From assembly GCA_947258815.1 (NCBI GenBank), contig CAMYJW010000015.1, positions 124,001 through 188,000 of the forward strand: DNA of 64,000 bases. Reading direction: 5' to 3'. Position numbers and translations under genes: made by a program. Below the pieces are notes generated by a model. That model saw only the letters and a list, made by a program, of their open reading frames with translations. It had not been told where the DNA came from and searched no databases. This DNA comes from an uncultured Sphingomonadaceae bacterium (GTDB lineage Bacteria; Pseudomonadota; Alphaproteobacteria; Sphingomonadales; Sphingomonadaceae). Every line of letters starts with the position of its first letter. Position 1 is the stretch's first letter. This document shows, in pieces, positions 51,215 to 59,806 of the stretch.

Positions 51215-52924
51215 ATGGAACGGCGTGAATTCATGCAGCTTCTGGCGGTCGCGGCAGCCAGCGGGCTGGTTCTGAAGAATGGCGAGGCGCACGCGGCGGA
51301 AGATTTTTATGCGATGCAGCCGTTCGGCAATTGCAGCCTTCTGCATATGACCGACTGCCACGCCCAGTTGCTGCCCATTCATTTTCGCGAACCCGATACC
51401 AACCTTGGTATTGGCAAGAGTTTTGGCAAGTCGCCCCATCTGGTGGGCGAAAACCTGCTGAGGGAATTTGGTATTCCCGCGGGAACCCGGCAGGCCCACG
51501 CCTTTACCTGTCTCGATTTTACCGAAGCGGCTCGTCAATACGGAAAGGTGGGCGGCTTCGCCCATCTGGCAACGCTGGTAAAGCAGCTGAAGGCCAGCCG
51601 ACCCGGTGCGCTGCTTCTAGATGGCGGCGATACGTGGCAAGGTTCCGCCACCGCGCTGTGGACCCGCGGACAAGATATGGTCGATGCGGCAAAGCTGCTG
51701 GGTGTCGATGTGATGACCGCCCACTGGGAATTTACGCTGGGCGCGGACCGGGTGGAGGAAATCGTTGGCGGCGATCTTGCCGGACATGTCGATTTTGTCG
51801 CGCATAACGTGGCGACCAGGGACTTCGAAGACCCCGTATTCGAGCCCTATACGCTGCGCGACGTGAATGGCGTGCAGATTGCGATCATCGGGCAGGCATT
51901 CCCTTATACGCCCGTCGCCAACCCATCCTATTTCGTGCCTGACTGGACGTTCGGCATTCAGGAAGCGCAGTTGCAGGCGCAAGTGGAAGCCGCCCGCAAT
52001 GCAGGTGCCGCCGTGGTGATCCTGCTGTCGCACAACGGTATGGATGTCGATCTCAAACTGGCAAGCAGAGTTAGCGGGATCGATGTTATTCTGGGCGGCC
52101 ACACGCATGATGGCATTCCCCTGCCGATCCCGGTCCGCAATGCCGGTGGGCAAACGCTGGTCACCAACGCCGGATCTAACGGCAAGTTTCTGGGCGTGCT
52201 CGATATGGATGTGCGCAGCGGCAAGCTGGCGGACATCCGCTATCGCCTGCTGCCGGTATTCGCCGATCTGTTGCCTGCCGACCCGGATATGGATGCCGCG
52301 ATCACCGCCATTCGCGCGCCTTATCTCGATCGCCTGACCGCGCCTCTCGCGGTAAGCGAAGGGCTGCTTTACCGGCGCGGCAATTTCAACGGCAGCTTCG
52401 ATCAGCTGATCCTTGACGCCTTGATGGAGGTGAAAGGTGCAGACCTTGCCTTCTCACCGGGATTTCGCTGGGGCACCAGCATACTGCCCGGCGAAACCAT
52501 CACATTCGAACGGCTGATGGATCAGACCGCGATGACGTATCCGCATACCACGCTGACCGAAATGACCGGCGAAACGATCAAAACCGTGTTGGAGGATGTT
52601 GCCGATAACCTGTTCAATCCCGATCCCTATTTTCAGCAAGGCGGCGATATGGTGCGCGTGGGCGGGCTGAGCTACAGCTGCGATCCGACTGCCACCATGG
52701 GGCAGCGGATCGGCGACATGCGCCTGGGCGATACGCCCATCGAAGCGGACAAAACCTATCGCGTCGCCGGATGGGCACCCGTGGCCGAAGCCGCCCGCCA
52801 CGATCCGACTCCGCCGGTATGGGACGTGGTCAGCGAATATCTGGGCGCGCACGAAACGGTGCCGGCGCTCATACCGAACCAGCCTGACCTCAGGAACGTC
52901 AGCGGCAATCCCGGAAAACTGTAA
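51215..52924 (+). CDS. soxB: Thiosulfohydrolase SoxB
   Basis: This 569-residue member of the 5'-nucleotidase/metallophosphatase family hydrolyses the sulfate from SoxY-bound thiosulfate using two manganese ions. A Tat-like signal (ERREFMQLLAVAAASG) is followed by LHMTDCHAQLLP, LLDGGDTWQGS, and GGHTHDG, the metal-binding blocks. Two-metal residues and the C-terminal nucleotidase domain are intact. It is the last gene of the operon. The tRNA-like attachment site lies 95 bases after its stop. Confidence 0.95.
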   Translation: MERREFMQLLAVAAASGLVLKNGEAHAAEDFYAMQPFGNCSLLHMTDCHAQLLPIHFREPDTNLGIGKSFGKSPHLVGENLLREFGIPAGTRQAHAFTCLDFTEAARQYGKVGGFAHLATLVKQLKASRPGALLLDGGDTWQGSATALWTRGQDMVDAAKLLGVDVMTAHWEFTLGADRVEEIVGGDLAGHVDFVAHNVATRDFEDPVFEPYTLRDVNGVQIAIIGQAFPYTPVANPSYFVPDWTFGIQEAQLQAQVEAARNAGAAVVILLSHNGMDVDLKLASRVSGIDVILGGHTHDGIPLPIPVRNAGGQTLVTNAGSNGKFLGVLDMDVRSGKLADIRYRLLPVFADLLPADPDMDAAITAIRAPYLDRLTAPLAVSEGLLYRRGNFNGSFDQLILDALMEVKGADLAFSPGFRWGTSILPGETITFERLMDQTAMTYPHTTLTEMTGETIKTVLEDVADNLFNPDPYFQQGGDMVRVGGLSYSCDPTATMGQRIGDMRLGDTPIEADKTYRVAGWAPVAEAARHDPTPPVWDVVSEYLGAHETVPALIPNQPDLRNVSGNPGKL

Positions 52925-53018
52925 CCGCTTGGCCGGGTATAATGGTCGCGCAGCGTTCGCGGCGAAGGTGAAGCGCGAACCCAAGGGCCGCGACTGTGAA
53001 TGCGGCTTTTGGAAGAGG

Positions 53019-53035
53019 TGGCGGAGACGGAGGGA
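53019..53035 (-). other. tRNA-Ser 3'-end-like sequence, probable attachment site
   Basis: TGGCGGAGACGGAGGGA is the reverse of TCCCTCCGTCTCCGCCA, the usual 3' end (T-stem plus acceptor and CCA) of many alphaproteobacterial tRNA-Ser genes. The rest of the tRNA is absent. It lies between the end of soxB and mobC, exactly where chromosomal genes give way to mobile ones, as expected for one end of an element integrated into a tRNA gene. Confidence 0.55.
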
Positions 53036-53121
53036 GATTCTTTAAACTCCGTCTTTGACACTTTAGCCGATTGGGAAGCCCAGCTCAAACACACCTCGCT
53101 AGCCCTTGAGGAGCTTGAGCC

Positions 53122-53475
53122 ATGAGCGGCCAGCGCCTCACGATACGCTTCTCCGATTCGGAATGGACCGCGTTGGAGCGGTCGGCTGCCGGTCGGCCAG
53201 TGAGCACGTTCGCCCGCCAAAAACTCATTGGCGACAAAGCCGAAAAGCGCCAGTCCACCCGCCGCCCGCAAGCCAGCGACGTGCTGCTTGCTCAAATTCT
53301 GGCTGCACTCGGCAGTTCCGACTTATCGAAGAACATGCGCGAGATCGCCGAAGGAATGCAGAACGGCACGTTGCCGCAATCCGATGACATTGCCCGCGAT
53401 ATTCGCGCCGCCTGCCTCGCTGTCGAGAAAATCCGTTACGACCTCATCCGCGCCCTCGGCGTCAAGCCGGAGTGA
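53122..53475 (+). CDS. mobC: Mobilisation protein MobC-like
   Basis: This 117-residue protein starts RLTIRFSDSEWTALERSAAGRPVSTFARQKLI, the ribbon-helix-helix-like opening of relaxosome accessory proteins. A C-terminal helical part (IAEGMQNGTLPQS, DIRAACLAVEKIRYDLIRALG) is the MobC signature. It helps open oriT for the relaxase. GAGGAG is eight bases before the ATG. The next gene starts five bases after its stop. Confidence 0.82.
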   Translation: MSGQRLTIRFSDSEWTALERSAAGRPVSTFARQKLIGDKAEKRQSTRRPQASDVLLAQILAALGSSDLSKNMREIAEGMQNGTLPQSDDIARDIRAACLAVEKIRYDLIRALGVKPE

Positions 53476-53479
53476 CGCC

Positions 53480-54859
53480 ATGATCTTGGTTGGCAATCAG
53501 CGCGGCGGCGCGAAGAATTTGGCACTGCACTTGCTCAAACCAGAGAACGATCATGTCGAGGTCCATGAGCTGCGCGGCTTCGCCAGCGACAATCTCACGG
53601 GGGCGCTCAATGAAAGCTATGCAATCAGCAGGGGGACGCGCTGCAAGCAATTCCTCTATTCGCTGAGTATCAACCCGCCGCCGCGCGAACAGGTTTCTAC
53701 GGCGGATTTCGAGAAAACAATCGAGCGCGCGGAAACCGAACTTGGCTTGACGGACCAGCCCCGCGCTATCGTCTTCCATGAAAAGGAAGGGCGGCGGCAT
53801 GCCCATGTCGTGTGGTCCCGCATCAAGGTCGATGAAATGAGAGCTGTCCAGCTTTCCCATGACCGGCTCAAGCTGACTGGCCTCTCACGCGAGCTTTACC
53901 GCGAACATGGTTTCAAGATGCCGCGCGGCCTGATGAGAAGTTCGGAGCGCGACCCGCGCAATTTCACGCTCGACGAATGGCAGCAGGCCAAGCGCCTGAA
54001 CATGAAGCCGCCGCAAATCCGCACGGCGCTTGAAGAATGCTGGGCGGTTTCGGATTCACGCGCCTCATTCGAACATGCACTGCAATCACGGGGCTTTAAG
54101 CTCGCGCGGGGTGACCGGCGAGGTTTCGTCGCTGTCGATATGCATGGCGCGCCCTATTCGGTTCCTAAATACACAGGCGTTCGCACCAAGCACGTGCGCG
54201 ACCGCCTCGGCGAGCTGGACCAACACTATCCCAGCGTTGAGGACCGCAAGCGGGAATTCGCCGACGAGATCGCGGGCAGGCTTCACGAACTGCGCCAGCA
54301 GGAAGAGCGCAAAGCAGAACAGGAACGCCAGCGCCAGGAAGCGCAACGCAAGCAACTCGTCGAACGCCAGCGGGCCGAACGGGCCAGGCAGCAGGCGGAG
54401 TTGCTGACTCGATGGGAAAGGGAAAACACCGCACGTCAGGAGCGCTTCAACCGGGGCTGGCGCAAGCTGCTCGATCATTTCACCGGGCGGCAACAACGCA
54501 TCCGCGAACAGAATATTGCTGAGCGGCATCAGGCCGTTCTGCGTGATCGCGCCGCGAAAGACGCTCTGATTTTCCGGCATATGGACGAACGCCGCGCGCT
54601 CACTGAGCGCCAGCGGCAAGACTTGCACCGTGCGCAGGAACGCAAACGGGAGCTGGAAACAGATTTCCGGCGCTATGCTTCACCGGTGCCAAGCTCGCGC
54701 AAGCCCGACAGTCGAGGCCCGCCCGAAACATCGCCGGACTTCGCCAAGGCCAGCCGCGCCGTAGGCGATAGCCGCGAACGGGAGGCGCGGCGCGAAGCCT
54801 TCAAGGAGAAGTGGCGTGAACAGCGAAACGAAGGCCGTTCGCATGGCCCCGAGCGATAG
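53480..54859 (+). CDS. Relaxase/mobilisation nuclease
   Basis: This 459-residue protein has an N-terminal nuclease half. A Tyr in NESYAISRG (near 47) may be the nicking residue, and H100, H107 and H109 in FHEKEGRRHAHVVWSRI form the three-His metal site of MobP-type relaxases. From about 280 to 430 it is a highly charged Gln/Arg/Glu coiled coil. It would nick oriT and pilot the strand in conjugation. No type IV secretion genes are visible, so the element would be mobilisable rather than self-transmissible as far as the window shows. Confidence 0.85.
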   Translation: MILVGNQRGGAKNLALHLLKPENDHVEVHELRGFASDNLTGALNESYAISRGTRCKQFLYSLSINPPPREQVSTADFEKTIERAETELGLTDQPRAIVFHEKEGRRHAHVVWSRIKVDEMRAVQLSHDRLKLTGLSRELYREHGFKMPRGLMRSSERDPRNFTLDEWQQAKRLNMKPPQIRTALEECWAVSDSRASFEHALQSRGFKLARGDRRGFVAVDMHGAPYSVPKYTGVRTKHVRDRLGELDQHYPSVEDRKREFADEIAGRLHELRQQEERKAEQERQRQEAQRKQLVERQRAERARQQAELLTRWERENTARQERFNRGWRKLLDHFTGRQQRIREQNIAERHQAVLRDRAAKDALIFRHMDERRALTERQRQDLHRAQERKRELETDFRRYASPVPSSRKPDSRGPPETSPDFAKASRAVGDSREREARREAFKEKWREQRNEGRSHGPER

Positions 54860-54865
54860 GTCTCA

Positions 54866-55414
54866 TCAATCACTATTGCCGGATGACTTGTTGTCGTCTG
54901 GACGTTTCGACCAGAGCTGCACCGCCGCCATACTGATAAGAGAAAATGCGAAAGCGCCGATAATCCATTTGTTCAACTCATAAGCGCGATCAACCGATGA
55001 CTGGATTGTGGAAATTTGAACGTCTGTCTCTTTTTCCTGCGACCTGAGGTCTCTCCTCAAATCGATGACAGAAAGGACTTCAGCCGGGTCCTTGACGATG
55101 ATTGCCTCAAGTTTTTCAAGCTCCCTTTCCAGCCCCCCAACTCTTTTCTCAAGAACCTGCATTTCCAAATCCGGACTCGGAGAAGCTATTGCGCCTCGAA
55201 GTGCCTTAACTTCATTTTCAACTTCCTTCAGACGAATTAACTCCGGCGGAGCCCAGAAATCAGAGTCAAAGTTGTCAGCAGTTTTCCCCAAGACTTCGAA
55301 CTCAGGCGATTGCTCTCTCGAGTCGAACACAAAGCCGGCAACCGCCGCCATCAAGGCAATAACTCCACTGAATGCCGCTATGCATTGGTTCACTCTTCGC
55401 ACATTTAGATTCAT
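54866..55414 (-). CDS. Two-helix membrane protein with coiled coil, unknown function
   Basis: This 182-residue protein has an N-terminal membrane helix (about 12-30), a central coiled coil with regular leucines (LEMQVLEKRVGGLERELEKLE), and a second membrane helix near residues 150-166 (WIIGAFAFSLISMAAVQLW). It is opposite in direction to the relaxase, with six bases between stops. No family is recognised. It could be a small island effector, a toxin-like protein or a membrane anchor for another product, but nothing in sequence decides. Confidence 0.6.
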   Translation of the reverse strand: MNLNVRRVNQCIAAFSGVIALMAAVAGFVFDSREQSPEFEVLGKTADNFDSDFWAPPELIRLKEVENEVKALRGAIASPSPDLEMQVLEKRVGGLERELEKLEAIIVKDPAEVLSVIDLRRDLRSQEKETDVQISTIQSSVDRAYELNKWIIGAFAFSLISMAAVQLWSKRPDDNKSSGNSD

Positions 55415-55658
55415 TCTGCCCCCCCAACGAAAAGAAGTAACGACGCCAAATGCCGCCCAGATCTATTGGCGAGAGCAATCACCTCGAAACACTCAATCTC
55501 GCCCAATTGAGATGGGATTTGGAGCAAAAGCTGGACACCCGCAACAACCATGTTTTCACTGTCGCGTTGCGGGCGATTGACCATCGGGCGACCGGATTGG
55601 TGGTTTGATCGTCTGTTTTGCGTTGCTATCCGGCCACTGTTCCCCTCTCCTGAGGCGA

Positions 55659-55980
55659 CTACGCGGTAGCAGCCTGTCGTTCGTGGAAGATCAGGCGGTC
55701 GAAGTTGTATGCCAGATTGGCCAGCGTGAGTTTGGCCTGCGCTCTGGCAAGGCCGATGGTGCGTATGAACAGGCCATATCGGTTCTTCTGGTGGGCAAAT
55801 ACGTGCTCGACCCTGGCGCGCGATGTGCGTTCGGGCATCGGCTTGCCCTTGGGCTTCCTGTGATGGATGCGGCTCGTGAACATGTGGCGCGCGAGCCATG
55901 TCTCGTTCTTGGCTGAACGATAGGCGCTATCGGCCCAGACATCCGAGGCAGTGTTGGCAACCGAGCCAAGACCCGCCGCG
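55659..55980 (-). pseudogene. IS5-family transposase, C-terminal remnant
   Basis: The last 95 codons read SDVWADSAYRSAKNETWL, then PERTSRARVEHVFAHQKNRYGLFIRTIGLARAQAKLTLANLAYNFDRL (in part), the end of an IS5-type DDE transposase with its final Glu in RVEHVF. The N-terminal two thirds, including the DD residues, are missing; upstream codons are unrelated. It is a relic, not an active element. The stop is at 55659. Confidence 0.8.
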
Positions 55981-56089
55981 CAACCGCCCGCGCGACCCCG
56001 AACGATAGGAGATGCCATGACGATCGAGTGGATAGACTGGACGATTGAAACCCCCCAGCCTCTTGGGTCGGTGGGAGCATGAGCCTGTC

Positions 56090-56195
56090 CGCGCTTTGGA
56101 TACGTTAGGTTCGGCGGACATATTCCGACTGATTCCGGTCGCCGGAACTGGTAGCATAGACGTGAGCGTGTCAATTGGTCGGACATAAAGAGCTA
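56090..56195. mobile_element. Probable insertion-sequence end fragment
   Basis: This short region contains GGCGGACATATTCCGACTGA and ATTCCGGTCGCCGGAAC, then GTCAATTGGTCGGACATAAA. Spaced GGCGGACAT and GTCGGACAT words resemble the repeated terminal motifs of IS21-type elements. It sits between the IS5 relic and the ATPase gene and holds no gene. The assignment is from pattern only. Confidence 0.35.
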
Positions 56196-56285
56196 TTTTA
56201 TGTTACTAATACCTGATTCTGTTAGTTAAATAGCTATAGAACGATGATGAACTCACAGACGAGCATTTGACGGGGCAAAGAGGGC

Positions 56286-57983
56286 ATGGAATTCGAGATC
56301 AAGACGTCGAGAACGGGTGAGAAGCCAATAAAGCTTGGCCGTATCAACGTATTCCTTGGCGCAAATGGTACTGGCAAGTCCAAGCTTTTGGAAGAGCTGA
56401 AGGGAACTATTGACCAAGTCCTTCCGGATCATAAAGTATTAAACATTGAAGGCGGACGGGCCTTAAAAATGTTTGACTCTCTCGAATTGGATAGAAATAA
56501 CTACAATAATTATAAGACCTATGAACAGACATACCAAGGGTATCAGAGCAAGAGATCGGGAACACTGCAAAGTAGACTCTTTGACGGGCTAAAGACGCTC
56601 GAACAACTTGCAGAGTCGGCAAAGATTGAGCACTCAGATGCGGTCACACGGTGGCTCGCCAGTGAAGCAGCCAAGACCGACCCTGAGAATGTCCCTAGAA
56701 GGCCGGTTGATCCTATGAGCAGAGTGTTTGAGTCCTTCTCAGACATTTTCCCCGCGATATCCCTGAGATTCTACCCCTCAGAGCGAAGGCTCAGATGCAC
56801 CAAGAACGGAAGCAGGTATGGGCCTACATCATTATCAGAAGGTGAAAAGCAGGTGTTTTCGGTTCTGGTCGATGTTGTTGAACTCGCCGACCAGAAGACA
56901 GTGTTGTTCGTAGATGAGCCTGAGCTGAATTTGCACCCGAGCTTGGCGAACAGCCTTTGGTCATCGGTGGAAAGCCTGTTGCCTGAAGCCGTATTTATAT
57001 ACGCAACCCACAGCGTGAGCTTTGCAATGCGGGAAGCCGTTGAACGCCTGTTGGTGTTGAGTGACAGCGATGACAACATTCAAGAGCTGGATAACCTGGC
57101 TGATCTTTCGTCAAAGGATAAGAAGGAGCTACTGGGGAATATAACCTCTCTGATCGCAAGCAAGATGACTCTGCTTGTCGAAGGTGAGGATGAATCCTTT
57201 GACAGCATTTTTTACAATTGGGTCATCGGTGACAGCCAGATTTCCCCTACGGCGGTGGGCGGATGTGAGGATGTCCTAGCTATCGCTGAGCGATCCGGAA
57301 AATGGAGTTATATCTCCCCCAATGTGACACTCTCGGGGATTGTTGACCGGGACTACAAATCTCAGAAGGACATACAAAACATCGAAGATCGCGGCGTGGT
57401 CGTCCTTGATGTGCACGAAGCCGAAAGCTACCTTTGCTGCCCACAAGTCCTGATCGCCATTGCCAAGGCAGTCGGAACCACGCCAGCAGTGCCGACTGCC
57501 GATGAGATTCTTCAAGTCATTTGTAATTTCGTCGAAGGCATGCGGCTAAAAATTGTCGCTCGCAGGGTGGCGGCGCAATTGAGTGTCAGGATTGGAGTTT
57601 CCGTACCGTCCAAAACGCTAAACCGAATTAGCACGAATGAACAACTCAAGACGCTATTGATGGAAGATGTTCGTCAGCAGAAGGAACGCGTATCTGAAAC
57701 TTATCAGGAGCAGCTTGTCTCCGGCTTGATAGATAGTGAAGCCAAGGCGTTGCAAGGTGCTGTCGAAGGACGGGACGTAAGTGCGCTCTTGGCACTGGCC
57801 CCCGGCAAGGAATTGCTCGGACTTTTGGCATCGCGAGCGGGATGCGTTGATGCCAATTCGGTGGCCAGAGCCGCCCGGCACCATTTAAGCCTAGACGACT
57901 ATCCTTCCTTGCAGGCGTTGAGGGCCAAAATCTTATCTGCGTTCCCCGTGGAAGAATTTGTGCCTAAGGGCGAGGGAGACTAA
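56286..57983 (+). CDS. Fused AAA ATPase/DUF4435 defence protein (PARIS-like)
   Basis: This 565-residue protein has GANGTGKS (Walker A, 25-32), SLSEGEKQV (ABC signature, 182-190), VLFVDEPELNLHP (Walker B, 206-218) and ATHS. These make an AAA_15/21 ATPase domain. The second part has LLVEGEDESFD (296-306), VDRDY (353-357) and HEAESYL (377-383), the acidic pattern of the TOPRIM-like DUF4435 domain. In PARIS anti-phage systems these domains are AriA and AriB, separate or fused, and respond to phage anti-restriction proteins. AGAGGG precedes the ATG. It lies just after IS debris and before ardA. OLD-type nucleases are the alternative. Confidence 0.75.
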   Translation: MEFEIKTSRTGEKPIKLGRINVFLGANGTGKSKLLEELKGTIDQVLPDHKVLNIEGGRALKMFDSLELDRNNYNNYKTYEQTYQGYQSKRSGTLQSRLFDGLKTLEQLAESAKIEHSDAVTRWLASEAAKTDPENVPRRPVDPMSRVFESFSDIFPAISLRFYPSERRLRCTKNGSRYGPTSLSEGEKQVFSVLVDVVELADQKTVLFVDEPELNLHPSLANSLWSSVESLLPEAVFIYATHSVSFAMREAVERLLVLSDSDDNIQELDNLADLSSKDKKELLGNITSLIASKMTLLVEGEDESFDSIFYNWVIGDSQISPTAVGGCEDVLAIAERSGKWSYISPNVTLSGIVDRDYKSQKDIQNIEDRGVVVLDVHEAESYLCCPQVLIAIAKAVGTTPAVPTADEILQVICNFVEGMRLKIVARRVAAQLSVRIGVSVPSKTLNRISTNEQLKTLLMEDVRQQKERVSETYQEQLVSGLIDSEAKALQGAVEGRDVSALLALAPGKELLGLLASRAGCVDANSVARAARHHLSLDDYPSLQALRAKILSAFPVEEFVPKGEGD

Positions 57984-58107
57984 CTGCATCCTTTGCCCGA
58001 TGCGCTTTCGGATTCGATTACGTGCAGTGTCACAGATGCCGCAGAGCAGATAGACAATACAGCCAACTGGGATTGCGCAGGCAACCCTCGTCCCCACTGT
58101 GGATGCG

Positions 58108-58566
58108 CTAAAAGCCGAGTGAAAGCTGCGGTGTTTTGGCCGCTTGCAGACTGCGCACGAACTCCGCTCGGGTCGGTTCTTTCAACTGTGAGTTTCGAAC
58201 AATACGCTCGATCAGGTATTCGATTGCCCAATGTCGCGCAGCTCTGCCATTCGAAAACCCCTGCACATCCCAGACCGTGGGTGGAGTCCCAAAACCCGAT
58301 TGCGGCAAGGTGAGACTCAATCCGATCAGCCAAAAGCCCTTTGCTGTCCGGCAGAGTCTCACTTCGGCGCTGCACCGCTCATGCTTAACCTCGATGCGCT
58401 CGGTCACATCTGACACAACGCCATGTTCGTTGCAGTTAGCCCCCCAAAGCGTTGCCGCCTCGGCAAACGCCTCCGGGTCAACAAAGTAGCGCGGACCATA
58501 TTTGCGTTTGATCGCGTCAATGGCTTGGCTGTGGTCGATCAGGGCTGCTTGCCATTCGCTTCCCAT
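58108..58566 (-). CDS. Unknown protein co-transcribed with ardA
   Basis: This 152-residue soluble protein has no recognised domain. It begins MGSEWQAALIDHSQAIDAIKRKYGPRYFVDPEAFAEAATLWGANC (in part) and contains a beta-rich mid section with ERIEVKHERCSAEVRLCRT. It starts two bases after the ardA stop codon, with GGAGGG inside ardA as its ribosome-binding site, so the two are translated from one message. Such ardA partners occur on conjugative plasmids, with unknown function. It is convergent with the ATPase gene. Confidence 0.65.
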   Translation of the reverse strand: MGSEWQAALIDHSQAIDAIKRKYGPRYFVDPEAFAEAATLWGANCNEHGVVSDVTERIEVKHERCSAEVRLCRTAKGFWLIGLSLTLPQSGFGTPPTVWDVQGFSNGRAARHWAIEYLIERIVRNSQLKEPTRAEFVRSLQAAKTPQLSLGF

Positions 58567-58568
58567 CG

Positions 58569-59081
58569 CTACGCCCTCCAGAAAACATGGACGTGCTCGA
58601 AACCCGTCTCCACGGTGAGAACGTCATTGATTTCGAGGTCGCGAGCCATTGCCTCGTAGTCGATATAGAACTGGAGATTCTGCGGGATTTCAGCGCTCTG
58701 CTCTGTCAGCTCCCGGGCAAAGTCGACCGCGGAGACATATTCGCCAGCATAGTGATCGCTGATCGCGTCCCGCGCATCGTCAAGATCGCCAAAATATGAC
58801 AGCAACTTACCGCCCAGCTCGCCATGCTCGGCAATGAATGCGGCAATCTCGGACACGCTCTCGATGCCCTGATATTCGCCGATCGAAACGCCCGCGAAGC
58901 CCACATAATCGTGGATGGCCCATTCTTCCGCGTCTTCTTCTGGCGAAGCGCGAAGCATGGTGCGGATGTCGTCATATATTTCCCAAGGCTCGCGGTCGGC
59001 GTCGAACCACTGCCCGTGCAAAATTCCGTTATTGTAGGCGGCCAAACAGGCCACATAGATTTGGATTTCTCCCTTGCTCAT
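58569..59081 (-). CDS. ardA: Antirestriction protein ArdA
   Basis: This 170-residue, strongly acidic protein has the ArdA plan: IQIYVACLAAYNNGILHGQWFDADREPWEIYDDI (in part), then HDYVGFAGVSIGEYQGIESV, and a third domain with NLQFYIDYEAMARDLEINDVL. ArdA dimers mimic bent B-DNA and block type I restriction enzymes, protecting a mobile element on entry into a new host. The ATG at 59081 follows GGAGGG. It is transcribed leftward from the GC-rich region to its right. Confidence 0.92.
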   Translation of the reverse strand: MSKGEIQIYVACLAAYNNGILHGQWFDADREPWEIYDDIRTMLRASPEEDAEEWAIHDYVGFAGVSIGEYQGIESVSEIAAFIAEHGELGGKLLSYFGDLDDARDAISDHYAGEYVSAVDFARELTEQSAEIPQNLQFYIDYEAMARDLEINDVLTVETGFEHVHVFWRA

Positions 59082-59464
59082 TTCTGTTCCCTCCAATGGG
59101 TTAGGGGTTGCTCATGCAACCTTGGCCCTCGCCGAGAGTGGGTGTGCAAACGGAGGGAAAAATCGGCGGCGGGCGCAGGAAGCCCCGCTTCCGAGCCTCG
59201 GGAGACCGCCTATTTTTCGTGAAGTGCGCCGAGGGCAAAGCCCTAAGCCGCGTTAGTGATCGTCACCGTATGGCCGAGACGCGCCAGCGTGGCTCGGGGC
59301 GCTTCGCGCCTAGAGCGCGGGCCGAAGGCAACGCATGCCTTGCTGAACGGAGTGAGCGTGCTCGCTATGAGAGGTTGATCCGCTCAGTGCGCGACACACT
59401 TCCCTAACCTGCTCAATGCGACTATCAAATTTCAAAACCGCGAACGAACATAAAGAGGATCTAG
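59082..59464. other. Hairpin-rich non-coding region upstream of ardA
   Basis: This 380-base gap has no supportable gene. It contains several inverted repeats: GGCGCTTCGCGCC (59298-59310), AAGGCAACGCATGCCTT (59325-59341) and GAGCGTGCTC (near 59354). Such regions in the leading part of conjugative plasmids can fold as single strands and act as promoters for ardA-like genes. It also holds the promoter of the rightward two-gene unit. Confidence 0.45.
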
Positions 59465-59806
59465 ATGGAAGCAGTTTCTCTGATAAAAAAATATTGGCCC
59501 AATGAGGTGAATATTATTGGCGACCAATATTTGGGCCTGCTGGTTTCCCAAGCTCAGAGGGGGAACACCGATCCGGACGCCTTAATGGTCCGTACCAATG
59601 GTGACCATGCATATGGTATCGCGGAAACCATTCGAGACATCATACCAATCGCATCGCTGATTGTTTCTTGCCTTCAATACAGAGAAGCCCTCAAGGCCGG
59701 AAGCAACGTAAAGAACGAAATGATGACTTTCCTTGACGGGAAGATCGACGAAGAACGAGCTGTCTTAATCGCGGAAGACCTATCTTCCGAGAGCGCAGAC
59801 GAATGA
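59465..59806 (+). CDS. Small protein paired with a membrane metallopeptidase
   Basis: This 113-residue protein has no recognised domain. A central hydrophobic stretch IIPIASLIVSCLQYREALK may be a short buried helix. It begins MEAVSLIKKYWPNEVNIIGD and contains DALMVRTNGDHAYGIAETIRD, which resembles small effector-associated components in conflict systems only loosely. AGAGG is just before the ATG. Its last codons overlap the next gene in ATGA, so the two products are made together, probably as sensor or adaptor and effector. Confidence 0.65.
   Translation: MEAVSLIKKYWPNEVNIIGDQYLGLLVSQAQRGNTDPDALMVRTNGDHAYGIAETIRDIIPIASLIVSCLQYREALKAGSNVKNEMMTFLDGKIDEERAVLIAEDLSSESADE

Noticed and set aside
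53019..53060. A complete tRNA-Ser gene
   Set aside because: Only the last 17 bases match; no anticodon, D or variable arm follows. It is listed as an attachment site.
55411..55899. Minus-strand frame overlapping the IS5 relic in another register
   Set aside because: The IS5 motifs lie in the other frame; this frame has low-complexity composition and no motif.
56286..57983. Retron or CBASS effector reading for the ATPase protein
   Set aside because: No reverse transcriptase, msr/msd repeat or cyclase gene is nearby, and the C-terminal acidic pattern fits DUF4435 better.
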